The position numbers and the translations under genes are program-made. Under the pieces are notes generated by a model. That model did not search any database. It was not told the origin of the DNA and worked only from the letters and a program-made list of their open reading frames with translations. 64,000 nt of DNA. It comes from Actinoplanes octamycinicus. Lineage in GTDB: Bacteria > Actinomycetota > Actinomycetes > Mycobacteriales > Micromonosporaceae. Every line of letters begins with the position of its first letter. Positions within the stretch are counted from its first letter, which is position 1. The DNA lies in the NCBI RefSeq assembly GCF_014205225.1, contig NZ_JACHNB010000001.1:1674001-1738000 (forward strand), in the 5' to 3' direction. Of the stretch, positions 1 through 8,583 are shown piece by piece.

Positions 1-60
1 GCCGACTTCGCCGACTCCGCCGCCTGGCTCCACCGCCTCCGCTCCGGTGACATCGCCTGA
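1..60 (+). CDS. C-terminal fragment of an unidentified protein
   Basis: The first reading frame is open from base 1 to a TGA at 58-60 and encodes 19 residues ending in RLRSGDIA. Codons are GC-ended as in a real gene. The start lies outside the window. The fragment is too short to assign a family. No gene follows until 379. Confidence 0.5.
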   Translation, partial: ADFADSAAWLHRLRSGDIA

Positions 61-378
61 CCCCAGAACGCGTCGCAATCGGTCCTGGGCGCGTCGCGCC
101 AGGACGGCTGGGCCTGAGGGGTGTCTCAGGGCGGTTGAGGGACCCGTGGAAGCCAGCCCGGACCGCGGGCGCGGTGCGGTCCGGGACGATGCGGGGTTCG
201 GGGTTGGCGGGTCGTGACCACCCGCGGACGTCGCCCTGGAGGGCCGGGCGTTCTGGACGCGCAGCGGCCAGCCCGGCCCGGAAGGGTCCCTGGCGGGAGC
301 GACGATCAGTGATCAGCGCGGATCCGAGTCAGCAAGCTCTTGAATTTGATCTTGGAGATCCACCGGGCGAAGCCGAAG
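61..378. other. Spacer without a recognisable gene
   Basis: This 318-bp gap separates the truncated gene at the left edge from the convergent metallopeptidase gene. Reading frames here give Arg/Pro/Gly-rich translations with no family resemblance. No strong hairpin, tRNA or promoter motif was recognised. Confidence 0.5.
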
Positions 379-738
379 TCATCCCCAGCCGAGTTCGTGG
401 AGGCGGTGGTCGTCGATGCCGAAGTGGTGGGCGATCTCGTGGACCACGGTGATCGCCACCTCCTCGACCACGTCGTCCTCCGAGTCGCAGACGCGCAGCG
501 TGGGCAGGCGATAGATGGTGATCCGGTCGGGCAGCGCGCCGGCGTAGTCCCAGCCGCGCTCGGTCAGAGCGGTGCCCTCGTAGAGACCCAGCAGGTCGTC
601 GCTGCCGTCCGGTGGGGCGTCCTCGACCAGGAACACCACATTGTTCATCAGGGAGAGCAGCTCCACGGGCACCTCGTCGAGGGCCTCACCGACCAGCTCC
701 TCGAAGCGTTCCCGACTCATCTCGACCGGCACAGGCAC
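379..738 (-). CDS. Small zincin-like metallopeptidase family protein
   Basis: About 119 residues. The C-terminal part contains HEIAHHFGIDD, an HExxHxxGxxD zinc-binding motif with catalytic Glu, typical of the short actinobacterial minimal-gluzincin metallopeptidase family (about 115-130 aa). The conserved opening MSRERFEELVGEALD is present, followed by a segment rich in acidic residues. The substrate of this family is not known. The GTG start at 738 has a weak AGGG upstream; the frame stays open to 771, and an internal ATG at 717 is also possible. The gene shares its strand with the OsmC gene 57 bp upstream and may be cotranscribed with it. Confidence 0.8.
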   Translation of the reverse strand: MPVPVEMSRERFEELVGEALDEVPVELLSLMNNVVFLVEDAPPDGSDDLLGLYEGTALTERGWDYAGALPDRITIYRLPTLRVCDSEDDVVEEVAITVVHEIAHHFGIDDHRLHELGWG

Positions 739-794
739 ATTGTGCCCTGTGTCGCCGGCGCGTCCGGTCACCCGGAAGCGCCGGCGGACATCGA

Positions 795-1223
795 TCAGGC
801 CAGTTTGGCCGAGAGGCTGATCGCCGCACCCGGGCTGAGCAGGCGGGAGATCGGGCAGTTCTCCTTCGCCCCCTCAGCGATCTTCTGGAACGTGGCGTCG
901 TCGATGCCGGGCACGTCGCCGACGGTCTCCAGGTCGATCCGGGAGACGCCGAAGCCGGCATCGGTCTTGTCCAGGTGCACCTTGGCGACGGTCTCGACCG
1001 AGGTGGGCGTGAAGCCCGCGTCGGCGAGGCCCTTGGAGAAGGCCATCGAGAAGCAGCCGGAGTGGGCCGCGGCGATGAGCTCCTCCGGGTTGGTCCCCTC
1101 GCCCTCCTCGAAGCGTGACTTGAAGGAGTAGTTCCCCTGCAGGCCACCCTTACCAGTCTTTACCGTGCCGGAACCCTCGGTGAGGTTCCCTTCCCAGCGG
1201 GCCGAAGCAGAACGAATAGGCAT
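795..1223 (-). CDS. OsmC family peroxiredoxin
   Basis: A 142-residue protein of the OsmC/Ohr fold, thiol peroxidases that reduce organic hydroperoxides in the cytoplasm. Both catalytic cysteines are visible: one in AAHSGCFSMAFSKGL and one in GAKENCPISRLL. The N-terminus MPIRSASARWEGN and the SGTVKTGKGGL strand are typical of the OsmC (rather than Ohr) branch. The ATG at 1223 is preferred because it matches family N-termini; the frame is open further upstream. It is divergent from the membrane-protein gene at 1281, so the short gap should hold both promoters. Confidence 0.9.
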   Translation of the reverse strand: MPIRSASARWEGNLTEGSGTVKTGKGGLQGNYSFKSRFEEGEGTNPEELIAAAHSGCFSMAFSKGLADAGFTPTSVETVAKVHLDKTDAGFGVSRIDLETVGDVPGIDDATFQKIAEGAKENCPISRLLSPGAAISLSAKLA

Positions 1224-1280
1224 GGACAGAACGCTAGCCCATCCGGGGGCCGCTGGATGGCTGACGACGCAGGGCTCATC

Positions 1281-1976
1281 ATGGATCACATGTCCGAGAC
1301 AGTGGTCGAATTCGGTCCGGCGGAACCACCGTCCGGGTCACGGGCCGGCGGGTTCCTTCGTGGGCTCGGCACCGACGCCCGGCTCGCCCCGCTGGTGGCG
1401 GCGCTGGGCGCGGTCGCCGGGTTCGCCTCGCTGATCTCCGAGTGGCAGGTGACCACGGTCGAGGGCCTGGAGTTCAACTCCGACGAGGTGGGCGAGACGA
1501 AGATGCTGCCGGCCGACCTGATCGACCTGGGTGGCATCGGCGCGGCCTACCTCGGTGGGCTGTTCCTGCTGGTGATCGCGGTGGTGCTGACGCTGTTCGG
1601 CCCGGAGGCCGGTCGGCGGTACGCCCGGGTGGCCGGTCTGGGCGCCGGTGGCGTGCTGCTCGCCCTGCTGCTGGCCATGGTCCAGCTGATCAACGACGCG
1701 ACCCGGGTGATCGCCCGCTTCTACACCATCGATCTGAGCGCGGAGAACCTGAAGCTGGCCTACGGTCGCGGGCTGTGGTGCGCGCTGGCCGGGGTGGCAG
1801 CCGGGCTGCTCGCGTTGTGGCTGTCCGGCCGGGACTCCGGGCCGGCCGCGCCGTCGCGCTGGCGACGGTCCACGCCGGCCGACGACGAACCGGACGAACC
1901 GCTGGAACTGAGCATCATGCCGACCGCGCCGTTCGCCTCCCACCCGAGTGACCGGGACATGCCCCACCAGCAATAA
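1281..1976 (+). CDS. Hypothetical four-helix membrane protein
   Basis: About 231 residues, no family recognised. A hydrophilic N-terminus is followed by four hydrophobic stretches: near residues 40-60, 95-117, 125-150 and 170-190. Between helices 1 and 2 lies a polar loop of about 35 residues, and between 3 and 4 a loop with ARFYTIDLS. The C-terminal 45 residues are Arg/Asp/Pro-rich and probably cytoplasmic. ATG codons at 1257, 1281 and 1290 are all in frame. 1281 is chosen because a weak AGGG precedes it and 1257 sits very close to the divergent OsmC start. The gene ends 33 bp before serS. Confidence 0.65.
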   Translation: MDHMSETVVEFGPAEPPSGSRAGGFLRGLGTDARLAPLVAALGAVAGFASLISEWQVTTVEGLEFNSDEVGETKMLPADLIDLGGIGAAYLGGLFLLVIAVVLTLFGPEAGRRYARVAGLGAGGVLLALLLAMVQLINDATRVIARFYTIDLSAENLKLAYGRGLWCALAGVAAGLLALWLSGRDSGPAAPSRWRRSTPADDEPDEPLELSIMPTAPFASHPSDRDMPHQQ

Positions 1977-2009
1977 ATCGGGCGCGGCGGACCGGTAGGC
2001 TCGACAACT

Positions 2010-3272
2010 GTGATTGACCTCCGTCTGCTACGTGAAGACCCGGAACTGATCCGTGCCAGCCAGCGGTTGCGCGGGGAGTCCACCGAGCTGGTCGACGACC
2101 TGCTGCGCGCCGACGAGGAGCGCCGGTCCGCCACCCAGCGGTTCGAGACGGTCCGGGCCGAGCAGAACTCCATCGGCAAGCAGGTCGCGAGGGCTTCCGG
2201 CGACGAGCGGGCCGCGCTTCTGGCGCGCACCAAGGAGCTGGCCGCCGAGGTGAAGGCGGCCCAGGCCGCGGTGACCGAGGCGGAGCAGGCGCTCAAGCGC
2301 GCCCACCTGGCGGTGCCGAACGTGGTGGAGGACGGCGCGCCGGCCGGCGGCGAGGACGACTTCGTGGTGCTCCGCGAGGTCGGCACGATCCCGGAGATCG
2401 CCAAGCCGCTGGATCACCTGGAGATCGGCGAGGCGTTGCGCGCGATCGACACCGAGCGGGGCGCCAAGGTGTCCGGCTCGCGGTTCTACTTCCTCACCGG
2501 GGTGGGCGCGCTGCTCCAGCTCGGCATGCTGCAGCTGGCCATCCAGCAGGCGGTCGAGCACGGGTTCACCCCGTCGATCACGCCGACCCTGGTCCGGCCG
2601 GAGTCTATGGAGGGCACCGGCTTCCTCGGTGCGCACGCCAGCGAGATCTACCGGCTCGAGGCCGACGACCTCTACCTGGTCGGCACCTCGGAGGTGCCCC
2701 TCGCGGCCTACCACTCGAACGAGATCATCGACCTGAGCGACGGTCCGGCGCGGTTCGCCGGCTGGTCGACGTGTTACCGGCGGGAGGCCGGCTCGCACGG
2801 CAAGGACGTGCGCGGCATCCTGCGGGTGCACCAGTTCGACAAGGTGGAGATGTTCTCCTTCTGCCGGCCGGAGGACGCGCTGGCCGAGCACCAGCGGCTG
2901 CTGGCGATGGAGGAGGAGATGCTGGCCAAGGTCGAGATTCCGTACCGGGTGATCGACGTGGCGGCCGGCGACCTGGGCACCAGCGCGGCCCGCAAGTACG
3001 ACTGCGAGGCGTGGGTGCCGTCGCAGGGGCGGTACCGCGAGGTCACCTCGACGTCGAACTGCACCACGTTCCAGGCCCGCCGGCTCAACATCCGGTACCG
3101 GGACGAGAACGGCAAGCCGCAGACCGCGGCCACGCTGAACGGCACGCTGGCCACCACCCGCTGGCTGATCCCGATCCTGGAGAACCACCAGCAGCCGGAC
3201 GGCTCGGTGCGGGTGCCCAAGGCGCTGCAGCCGTTCCTCGGCGGCCGGGACGTGCTCGAACCCGTTAAGTGA
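2010..3272 (+). CDS. serS: Seryl-tRNA synthetase
   Basis: A class II aminoacyl-tRNA synthetase of 420 residues that charges tRNA-Ser in the cytoplasm. The N-terminal 100 residues form the two-helix coiled-coil arm ([18 protein letters not shown] onward) that binds the long variable arm of tRNA-Ser. The catalytic core shows the serine-binding [10 protein letters not shown] segment, motif 2 ([15 protein letters not shown]) and motif 3 (NGTLATTR). The length is normal for a bacterial SerRS. Translation starts at GTG 2010. The gene sits 33 bp downstream of the membrane protein and is followed by a long hairpin. Confidence 0.98.
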   Translation: MIDLRLLREDPELIRASQRLRGESTELVDDLLRADEERRSATQRFETVRAEQNSIGKQVARASGDERAALLARTKELAAEVKAAQAAVTEAEQALKRAHLAVPNVVEDGAPAGGEDDFVVLREVGTIPEIAKPLDHLEIGEALRAIDTERGAKVSGSRFYFLTGVGALLQLGMLQLAIQQAVEHGFTPSITPTLVRPESMEGTGFLGAHASEIYRLEADDLYLVGTSEVPLAAYHSNEIIDLSDGPARFAGWSTCYRREAGSHGKDVRGILRVHQFDKVEMFSFCRPEDALAEHQRLLAMEEEMLAKVEIPYRVIDVAAGDLGTSAARKYDCEAWVPSQGRYREVTSTSNCTTFQARRLNIRYRDENGKPQTAATLNGTLATTRWLIPILENHQQPDGSVRVPKALQPFLGGRDVLEPVK

Positions 3273-3279
3273 GGCGTCA

Positions 3280-3321
3280 CCGATCGGCTACCAATTGTCA
3301 TGGTCGCTGGTAGCCGATCGG
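3280..3321. terminator. Long inverted repeat after serS
   Basis: A perfect 14-bp inverted repeat: arms at 3280-3293 and 3308-3321 (left arm CCGATCGGCTACCA), separated by 14 nt. It begins 7 bp after the serS stop. No T-tract follows, so it may be a Rho-assisted or GC-type actinobacterial terminator or an mRNA-stabilising hairpin. The next gene starts 55 bp later on the same strand. Confidence 0.6.
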
Positions 3322-3376
3322 GTGTACCGTTCTCCTTCCGCCCTCCGCGGGGGTTTGTGAACCCTCGGAGGTACCC

Positions 3377-4189
3377 ATGCTCAAGCCCGGGCTCCCCAAG
3401 CTGATCGCCACGGATCTCGACGGCACGCTGGTGCGCAGTGACGACACCGTGTCGGCGTATACGCATGAGGTCCTGGATCGGGTCCGGGCGGCCGGCATCC
3501 GGATCGTCGCGGCCACCGGCCGCGGCCCTCGGCTCACCTCGCTGACCCGCAACGACATCCGGGTCGCCGACTATCTGGTGCTGGCCCAGGGCGGCTGGGT
3601 GCTGGACCAGGCCGAGTCGCGTTATCTGCGCCAGGCCCGGCTGCCCGGCTGGGCGCTGGCCGACGTGCTGGCCCGGCTGGAGTCGGTGGCCGGTCCGCTC
3701 TCGGTGATGTTCGAGGCGCTGGAGCACGACGACGCCCCGCTCTGGGGGGACTACGACCCAACGTGGCGATACCCGGTGACGGTCGAGTCCCGGACCCGGA
3801 CCGAGTGCCTGAGCGGCGACGTGATCAAGGCGTTCGCCCGGTCGTTCCAGCACCACGTGGACGAGCTGCTGGACTTCGCCCGCCGGGTGGTGCCGCCGGA
3901 GGTCGCCACGGTCACCCAGGCCGGCCTGGACTACGTGGAGATCTGCCCGGCGCAGGTGGACAAGGGCACCGGCCTGGCGGTGGTGGCCGAGGCGGTCGGG
4001 GTCGACCCGGAGGACGTGCTGGTCTTCGGCGACATGCCCAACGACCTGCCGATGTTCGGCTGGGCCGGGTGGGGCCGGGTGGCCGTGGCGAACGCGCATC
4101 CGGAGCTGAAGGCAGCCGCCGACGAGGTGACGCTCACCAATGATCAGGACGGCGTGGCGGTGTTTCTGGACCGGCTATTGTCGAGGTGA
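3377..4189 (+). CDS. HAD-superfamily hydrolase, Cof type (first of a pair)
   Basis: A 270-residue Cof-like (subclass IIB) HAD phosphatase. Motif I is ATDLDGTLV near the N-terminus with the nucleophile Asp and acid/base Asp, motif II is the Thr in AATGRG, and motif IV is FGDMPNDLPMF. The cap domain lies between, as in sugar-phosphate and nucleotide phosphatases; the substrate cannot be read from sequence. The ATG at 3377 is preceded by GGAGG. Its TGA overlaps the next HAD gene's ATG by one base, so the two paralogous genes are translationally coupled and probably arose by duplication. Confidence 0.9.
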   Translation: MLKPGLPKLIATDLDGTLVRSDDTVSAYTHEVLDRVRAAGIRIVAATGRGPRLTSLTRNDIRVADYLVLAQGGWVLDQAESRYLRQARLPGWALADVLARLESVAGPLSVMFEALEHDDAPLWGDYDPTWRYPVTVESRTRTECLSGDVIKAFARSFQHHVDELLDFARRVVPPEVATVTQAGLDYVEICPAQVDKGTGLAVVAEAVGVDPEDVLVFGDMPNDLPMFGWAGWGRVAVANAHPELKAAADEVTLTNDQDGVAVFLDRLLSR

Positions 4190-5016
4190 TGGCAGAGCTT
4201 CCGCGCGGCAGAAAACCCGACGAAAACCAGCGATTCCGTCTGGTGGCCACCGATATCGACGGCACTCTGATCAACAGCGAGCGGCTCCTGAGCCGGCGGA
4301 CCATCGACACGCTCGCCGCGGTGCCGGTGCCGGTGGTGCTGGTGACCGGCCGGCCGCTGCGCTGGCTCGAGCAGCTCTACGACCAGCTCCCGGCCCCGCT
4401 GCCGGCGGTCTGCCTGAACGGCGCGGTGATCTACGACCCGCACACCGACCAGGTGCTGCGGACCGAGCCGCTCTCCACCGAGCTGCTGATCGACGTGGTG
4501 GCCCGGCTGCGCGACGAGGTCCCGGACATCTCGCTCGCGGTGGAGATCGACGACGGCCGCGCCTTCCGGCACGAGGCAACCTGGCCGCGCCTGTGGGTCG
4601 ACCACCGGGTCGAGGTGATCTCCGCGCCCGAGGAGCTGACCAGTGTCCCGGCGGTGAAACTGCTGGTCCGCTCCGCGACCGCGGACCCGGACGACTTCCT
4701 GGAGCTGGTCAGCAAGACGCTCGGCGGGGTGGCCGAGGCGACCCGCTCGTCGTCGTCGGCCCTGGTGGAGATCTCCGCGGCCGGGGTGACCAAGGCGGCC
4801 GGGCTGGCCTGGTTCTGCGAGCGGGACGGGATCGTCGCGTCCGAGGTGATCGCCTTCGGCGACATGCCCAACGACATCCCGATGCTGACCTGGGCCGGCC
4901 ACGCGGTGGCGATGGGCAACGCGCACGAGGCGGTCCGCGCCGTCGCCGACGACACCACGTCCGGCAACGACGACGACGGGGTCGCCGCCTACCTGCAGAA
5001 AACCTTCAACCTTTAG
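4189..5016 (+). CDS. HAD-superfamily hydrolase, Cof type (second of a pair)
   Basis: A 275-residue paralogue of the preceding gene with the same architecture: ATDIDGTLI (motif I), LVTGRPLRW (motif II), a cap domain, and FGDMPNDIPML (motif IV). It should be a cytoplasmic phosphatase on a small phosphorylated metabolite. The ATG at 4189 overlaps the upstream stop; an in-frame GTG at 4186 would add one residue. The N-terminal 15 residues are polar and precede the HAD fold. The gene ends 253 bp before the convergent bpa gene. Confidence 0.9.
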   Translation: MAELPRGRKPDENQRFRLVATDIDGTLINSERLLSRRTIDTLAAVPVPVVLVTGRPLRWLEQLYDQLPAPLPAVCLNGAVIYDPHTDQVLRTEPLSTELLIDVVARLRDEVPDISLAVEIDDGRAFRHEATWPRLWVDHRVEVISAPEELTSVPAVKLLVRSATADPDDFLELVSKTLGGVAEATRSSSSALVEISAAGVTKAAGLAWFCERDGIVASEVIAFGDMPNDIPMLTWAGHAVAMGNAHEAVRAVADDTTSGNDDDGVAAYLQKTFNL

Positions 5017-5162
5017 ACCCGGTTTTCGGTACGCCGCCAGGCCGCTTCCGCCACGGCCCGTGGCGCGCCGCCCGGCCCGGCCCACTTTCCCAGACCCCGC
5101 CCGCCCTGGGGGGACCGCCCGACGACAGTGTCGCGCGAAAAGCCGACCGCACGCGGCCACGC

Positions 5163-5188
5163 TGTGGACAGCGCTCCGGTGTGGATAA
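5163..5188. promoter_or_regulatory. Pair of DnaA-box-like motifs
   Basis: TGTGGACAG at 5163-5171 is one base from the actinobacterial DnaA box (TTGTCCACA on the other strand), and TGTGGATAA at 5180-5188 is a perfect TTATCCACA box. The two are 17 bp apart and have the same orientation. They lie between convergent genes, so a promoter role is unlikely. Confidence 0.45.
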
Positions 5189-5269
5189 CCGGCCACCATG
5201 CGGGCGGGGGCACGGACGGGACTTGAGCTGCGGGCGGGTGCTCCGGGCGTACCGAAAACCGGTTTTGAT

Positions 5270-5815
5270 CTAGAGGTACTGACCGGTGGGGCGGTCCTGC
5301 TTGCCGGGGATGCCGGTGCCCATCGGGAGCGCCGGGCGCGGGCCGCCGGTGCGCATCTGCTCCAGCTGCAGGCGGGCAGCCATCTGCTGGGCGACCAGCG
5401 CGGCCTGGATGCCGTGGAACAGCCCCTCCAGCCAGCCGACCAGCTGGGCCTGGGCGATCCGCAGCTCGGCCTCGCTGGGCGGGGTCTCGCCCTCGAACGG
5501 CAGCGACAGGCGCTCCAGCTCCTCGCGCAGCTCGGGAGCGAGACCGTCCTCCAGCTCCTTGATCGAGCGCTGGTGGATCTCCCGCAGCCGGCCACGGCTG
5601 GCCTCGTCGAGCGGAGCGGCCCGCACCTCCTCCAGCAGCTGCTTGATCATGCTGCCGATCCGCATGACCTTCGCCGGCTGCTCGATGAGGTTGCCCGGCT
5701 CCTCCGGGCTCATCGTGCCGTCCTCCTCGATGGTGCCCATCGGGCGGCCATCCGGACCCATGACGATGACGGAGCCGTCTTCCTTGTGCTCAGTGGTGCG
5801 GGAGTCGTCGGTCAT
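5270..5815 (-). CDS. bpa: Bacterial proteasome activator Bpa (PafE)
   Basis: About 181 residues, matching the Bpa/PafE family (formerly DUF2587). These proteins form an ATP-independent dodecameric ring that opens the 20S proteasome gate and feeds it unfolded proteins. The core runs from NLIEQPAKVMRIGSMIKQLL through LREIHQRSIKELEDGL to AQAQLVGWLEGLFHG and is nearly canonical. The protein ends in GQYL, the docking motif shared with the Mpa ATPase. The N-terminal 40 residues are acidic and variable, as usual. ATG 5815 follows AGGGG closely; a GTG at 5833 is an alternative. It lies 4 bp downstream of the dimethylargininase gene on the same strand, so the two are cotranscribed. Confidence 0.95.
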   Translation of the reverse strand: MTDDSRTTEHKEDGSVIVMGPDGRPMGTIEEDGTMSPEEPGNLIEQPAKVMRIGSMIKQLLEEVRAAPLDEASRGRLREIHQRSIKELEDGLAPELREELERLSLPFEGETPPSEAELRIAQAQLVGWLEGLFHGIQAALVAQQMAARLQLEQMRTGGPRPALPMGTGIPGKQDRPTGQYL

Positions 5816-5819
5816 GCCC

Positions 5820-6683
5820 CTATCTTTGCGCACCCGGCTGACCGGCGTCCCCTCCGGTACGCAGCTCGGCGACCGCGCACTTGACGCTGCCTCCGCCGCG
5901 CTTGAGTTCGGAGAGGTCCACGTGCACCGGCTGGTAGCCCGCGTCGCGCACCTTGCGGCCCATGCCGATCGCGTCGGTGTTGAGGATCACATGGCGGCCG
6001 TCGCTGACCAGGTTCAGCCCGAACGCCTCGGCGTCCGCCCGGTCGGCCAGCACCGCGTCCGGGAAGAGCTGGGCGAGCACCCGCTGGGAGGCCTCGGAGA
6101 AGGCACCCGGGTAGTAGGTGACGTGCCGGTCGTCGAGCGCGGCCAGCGCGGTGTCCAGGTGGTAGAACGCCGGGTCGACCAGGCGCAGCGAGATCACCGG
6201 GCGGCCGAGCACCTCCTGCGCCTCGGCGTGCGCGGCCGGGTCGGTGCGGAATCCGTAGCCGGCCAGCACGATGCCGCCGTAGGCCGCGGGCAGGTACGCG
6301 AAGTCGCCCTCACCCTCGTTGACGTGCTGCGGAGCGAAGAACTTCCAGCTGCCGCCGGTCTCGTAGAAGGACCGGTGGGCGACCGCCTCGTCGGCGCGCT
6401 GCGGGTAGCGGAAGCGGGCGCCGTAGACGGCGCCGTCCACGGAGAACGCGCCGTTCGCCGAGTAGACCATGTCGGGCAGACCCGGGCGGGGATCCAGCAC
6501 GTGGACCTCGTGACCGAGATTGACCAGAGTGCTGCGGAGCGACTCCCACTGCGTCAGGGCCCGGCCGGCGTCCACCGCGACGGTGGTGTCCATCCACGGG
6601 TTGATCGCGTACTCGACCGTGAAATGCTCCGGGGGACACATTAAGTATGTCCGCTTTCGCGGCAAACGCTCCAGGTGGCTCAT
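5820..6683 (-). CDS. ddaH: Dimethylargininase-like amidinohydrolase (DDAH family)
   Basis: A 287-residue member of the guanidino-group-modifying superfamily, likely hydrolysing methylated arginine or a related guanidino compound to citrulline or an ornithine-pathway intermediate. Signature segments are visible: an early CPPEHFTVEYAINPWM, ANGAFSVDGAV, the acid EGEGDFAY, the catalytic His in FYHLDTAL and the C-terminal nucleophile Cys in GGSVKCAVAEL. It is divergent from an Lrp-type regulator, the arrangement seen at Rv2323c-Rv2324 in M. tuberculosis. The ornithine aminotransferase usually found there is missing. Instead the gene is followed after 4 bp by bpa. Confidence 0.88.
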   Translation of the reverse strand: MSHLERLPRKRTYLMCPPEHFTVEYAINPWMDTTVAVDAGRALTQWESLRSTLVNLGHEVHVLDPRPGLPDMVYSANGAFSVDGAVYGARFRYPQRADEAVAHRSFYETGGSWKFFAPQHVNEGEGDFAYLPAAYGGIVLAGYGFRTDPAAHAEAQEVLGRPVISLRLVDPAFYHLDTALAALDDRHVTYYPGAFSEASQRVLAQLFPDAVLADRADAEAFGLNLVSDGRHVILNTDAIGMGRKVRDAGYQPVHVDLSELKRGGGSVKCAVAELRTGGDAGQPGAQR

Positions 6684-6751
6684 GAGGTTTTAGCGTAGGT
6701 AGGCTGCGATGCGGCAAACAGCTCTAAACCTTGCTCCTCGGAGGCGAATCG

Positions 6752-7204
6752 TTGCAGATGGACGCCGTCGACCAGCGAATCATTGCGTTGCTCGTGGCGG
6801 ACGCCCGCGCTTCGTACGCGGAGATCGGGGCCAAGGTCTCGCTCTCGGCTCCGGCCGTGAAACGCCGGGTGGACCGCCTGCGGGCGGCCGGAGTGATCAA
6901 GGGGTTCACCGCGGTGGTGGATCCGGCCGCGGTGGGCTGGACCACCGAGGCGTTCGTCGAGCTGTTCTGCACCGGGCGGACCACACCGGCGCAGATCACG
7001 GTGGCCACCCGGCGGCACCCCGAGGTGGTCGGGGCGTACACCGTCTCGGGCCAGGCGGACGCTCTCGTACACCTACGAGCGGCCGATATCGGTCATTTGG
7101 AGCAGGCGTTGGAGCGGCTGCGCGCCGAGCCGTTCGTGACCTCGACGCGCAGCATGATCGTGCTGTCCCGGCTGGTGGAGACGCCGACCGGGGTGCCCTT
7201 CTAG
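6752..7204 (+). CDS. Lrp/AsnC family transcriptional regulator
   Basis: A 150-residue regulator with an N-terminal winged helix-turn-helix (DAVDQRIIALLVADARASYA then VSLSAPAVKRRVDRL) and a C-terminal RAM/AsnC effector domain. Such proteins form octamers that sense amino acids. The divergent dimethylargininase gene suggests an arginine- or ornithine-related ligand; that is inference from context. The TTG at 6752 is chosen because GGAGG at 6740-6744 lies 7 bp upstream; an ATG two codons later is too far from it. Its stop overlaps the stop of the convergent gene at 7201. Confidence 0.9.
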   Translation: MQMDAVDQRIIALLVADARASYAEIGAKVSLSAPAVKRRVDRLRAAGVIKGFTAVVDPAAVGWTTEAFVELFCTGRTTPAQITVATRRHPEVVGAYTVSGQADALVHLRAADIGHLEQALERLRAEPFVTSTRSMIVLSRLVETPTGVPF

Positions 7205-8283
7205 AGGTACATGCCGGTCCGGTGCTCGCCCTCGTTCTTCGGCGAGGCCGGTTTGTCACCCTCGCCGAAGAACCGCTTGCCGCCGAACTCGCCGTGCAGC
7301 CGGTCGTCCAGCTCGTCGGCGAGGCCGGTCATCACCTGCACCGCCAGCATCAGGTGGGTGGGCTGGAAATTGCGGCCGAAGACCGGGATGGACGCCCACA
7401 CGGTGTCCTGCGCGCAGTAGAGCCGGCCGATCGGCATCCGGTTGGTCAGCTCGGACAGCTTCACGTAGAGCTGCTCGGTCGGCTCGACCTCGGTCAGGAT
7501 CGGCGAGAAGACGTCGACCAGCGGCGGATTGTCCCGGACCCGGACGAAGACCATCGCCGAACCGGCCCGGATCCCGATGTCGCCGTCCGCGTCCACCTGG
7601 AGCTGGTCGATCGTGGTCTTCGACATGGTGGCGATCACCGTGCGCACCCGCTCCTCGAGCGGCACCAGGTCGTCGGCCGCCGAGGCGCCCATCGCCTCGG
7701 CCAGGGCCTGCTCGTCGTCGAGGTCGCCCAGGCCGATCCCGTCCAGCCCCGGCTCCTGCCGGGCGGTGGCCAGCGGGCCCACCTCGAGCGGCTCGTCCTC
7801 GGCGTCGTGCGCCAGATAGACCAGGAAGGCCGGGTGCGGCGCGCCGTAGACGTCGCGCAGGGTGCGCGAGATCGCGGCGGCCAGCGGGGTCGCCTTGGCC
7901 TGCTCGGACCGCAGGCCGAACGAGTCACCGGAGCCGGGCAGCACGCCCGGCGGCGACCAGCCGAGCGCCACCATGTCGGCGACGGTGGCCCGGTCCATCC
8001 GGAACTCGGGCGGCAGCCCGGCGTTGCCGACCGCGAGCGCCTCGACCACGCCCGCGTCCAGCACCCGGATGCTCACCGAATAGACCGCGGAGCCGGTGCC
8101 GGACGCGGTCGGATCCAGCGTCAGGTCGACCTGGGCGCCGGAGGGCAAGCCGGCCAGCACGCCGGCCAGGGCGCCGGCGAACTCGCGCCAGGCCTCGGTG
8201 ACCTTGGCCCGTAGATCGGCCGTGGTCGGTTCGTCGAGCAACACACCCTCGGACGAATCGCCCGCCGCGGCTTCTGCCGTCAT
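7201..8283 (-). CDS. YbjN/T3SS-chaperone-like protein with a proteasome-type C-terminal tail
   Basis: 360 residues. Residues about 220-345 (from EERVRTVIATMSKTTIDQ through the segment with RLYCAQDTVWASIPVFGR) resemble the YbjN/type III chaperone (TY-Chap) fold, a peptide-binding domain in many actinobacterial proteins. The N-terminal 150 residues form a second alpha/beta region with GSAVYSVSIRVLDAG. The last residues are HRTGMYL, closely like the RPTGQYL end of Bpa encoded 1.4 kb away. That tail suggests docking to the 20S proteasome, which is an inference. ATG 8283 has a perfect GGAGGT 6 bp upstream. It lies 63 bp downstream of the DUF6457 gene on the same strand. Confidence 0.7.
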   Translation of the reverse strand: MTAEAAAGDSSEGVLLDEPTTADLRAKVTEAWREFAGALAGVLAGLPSGAQVDLTLDPTASGTGSAVYSVSIRVLDAGVVEALAVGNAGLPPEFRMDRATVADMVALGWSPPGVLPGSGDSFGLRSEQAKATPLAAAISRTLRDVYGAPHPAFLVYLAHDAEDEPLEVGPLATARQEPGLDGIGLGDLDDEQALAEAMGASAADDLVPLEERVRTVIATMSKTTIDQLQVDADGDIGIRAGSAMVFVRVRDNPPLVDVFSPILTEVEPTEQLYVKLSELTNRMPIGRLYCAQDTVWASIPVFGRNFQPTHLMLAVQVMTGLADELDDRLHGEFGGKRFFGEGDKPASPKNEGEHRTGMYL

Positions 8284-8346
8284 GATCGCACCTCCGTTCC
8301 CGTCACCCTATCGAGCGCGGCTGTGCTGTGAACGCCCCTCCCGCGG

Positions 8347-8583
8347 TCAGGACTCTTTCGCCCAGGAGCGGGCCAGAGCACCGATCTTCTCGGCTGCCTC
8401 CGCGGGGTCCGCGCCACGACCCACGGCCAGACCCATCAGGTACGACGTGAGCGGCGCCGCGGGCCGCAACACGTTGTGCGCGACATCCCGGGTCACGTCG
8501 AGCACCGCGGAGACCGCCAGCTCCTCCGGCGGCACACCCAGCTTGGCGCCGGCCGCCGCGATCCACCTGTCCAGCTCGTTCAT
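8347..8583 (-). CDS. DUF6457 small protein
   Basis: A 78-residue, mostly helical protein (MNELDRWIAAAGAKLGV onward, ending RSWAKES) matching the short actinobacterial DUF6457 family, found next to molybdenum-cofactor genes. Its function is unknown. ATG 8583 is chosen because GGAGG lies about 10 bp upstream; an in-frame ATG at 8592 would abut that site. It overlaps the stop of mobA by 4 bp (ATGA), so translation is coupled and a role in molybdopterin maturation or formate dehydrogenase assembly is plausible. Confidence 0.8.
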   Translation of the reverse strand: MNELDRWIAAAGAKLGVPPEELAVSAVLDVTRDVAHNVLRPAAPLTSYLMGLAVGRGADPAEAAEKIGALARSWAKES

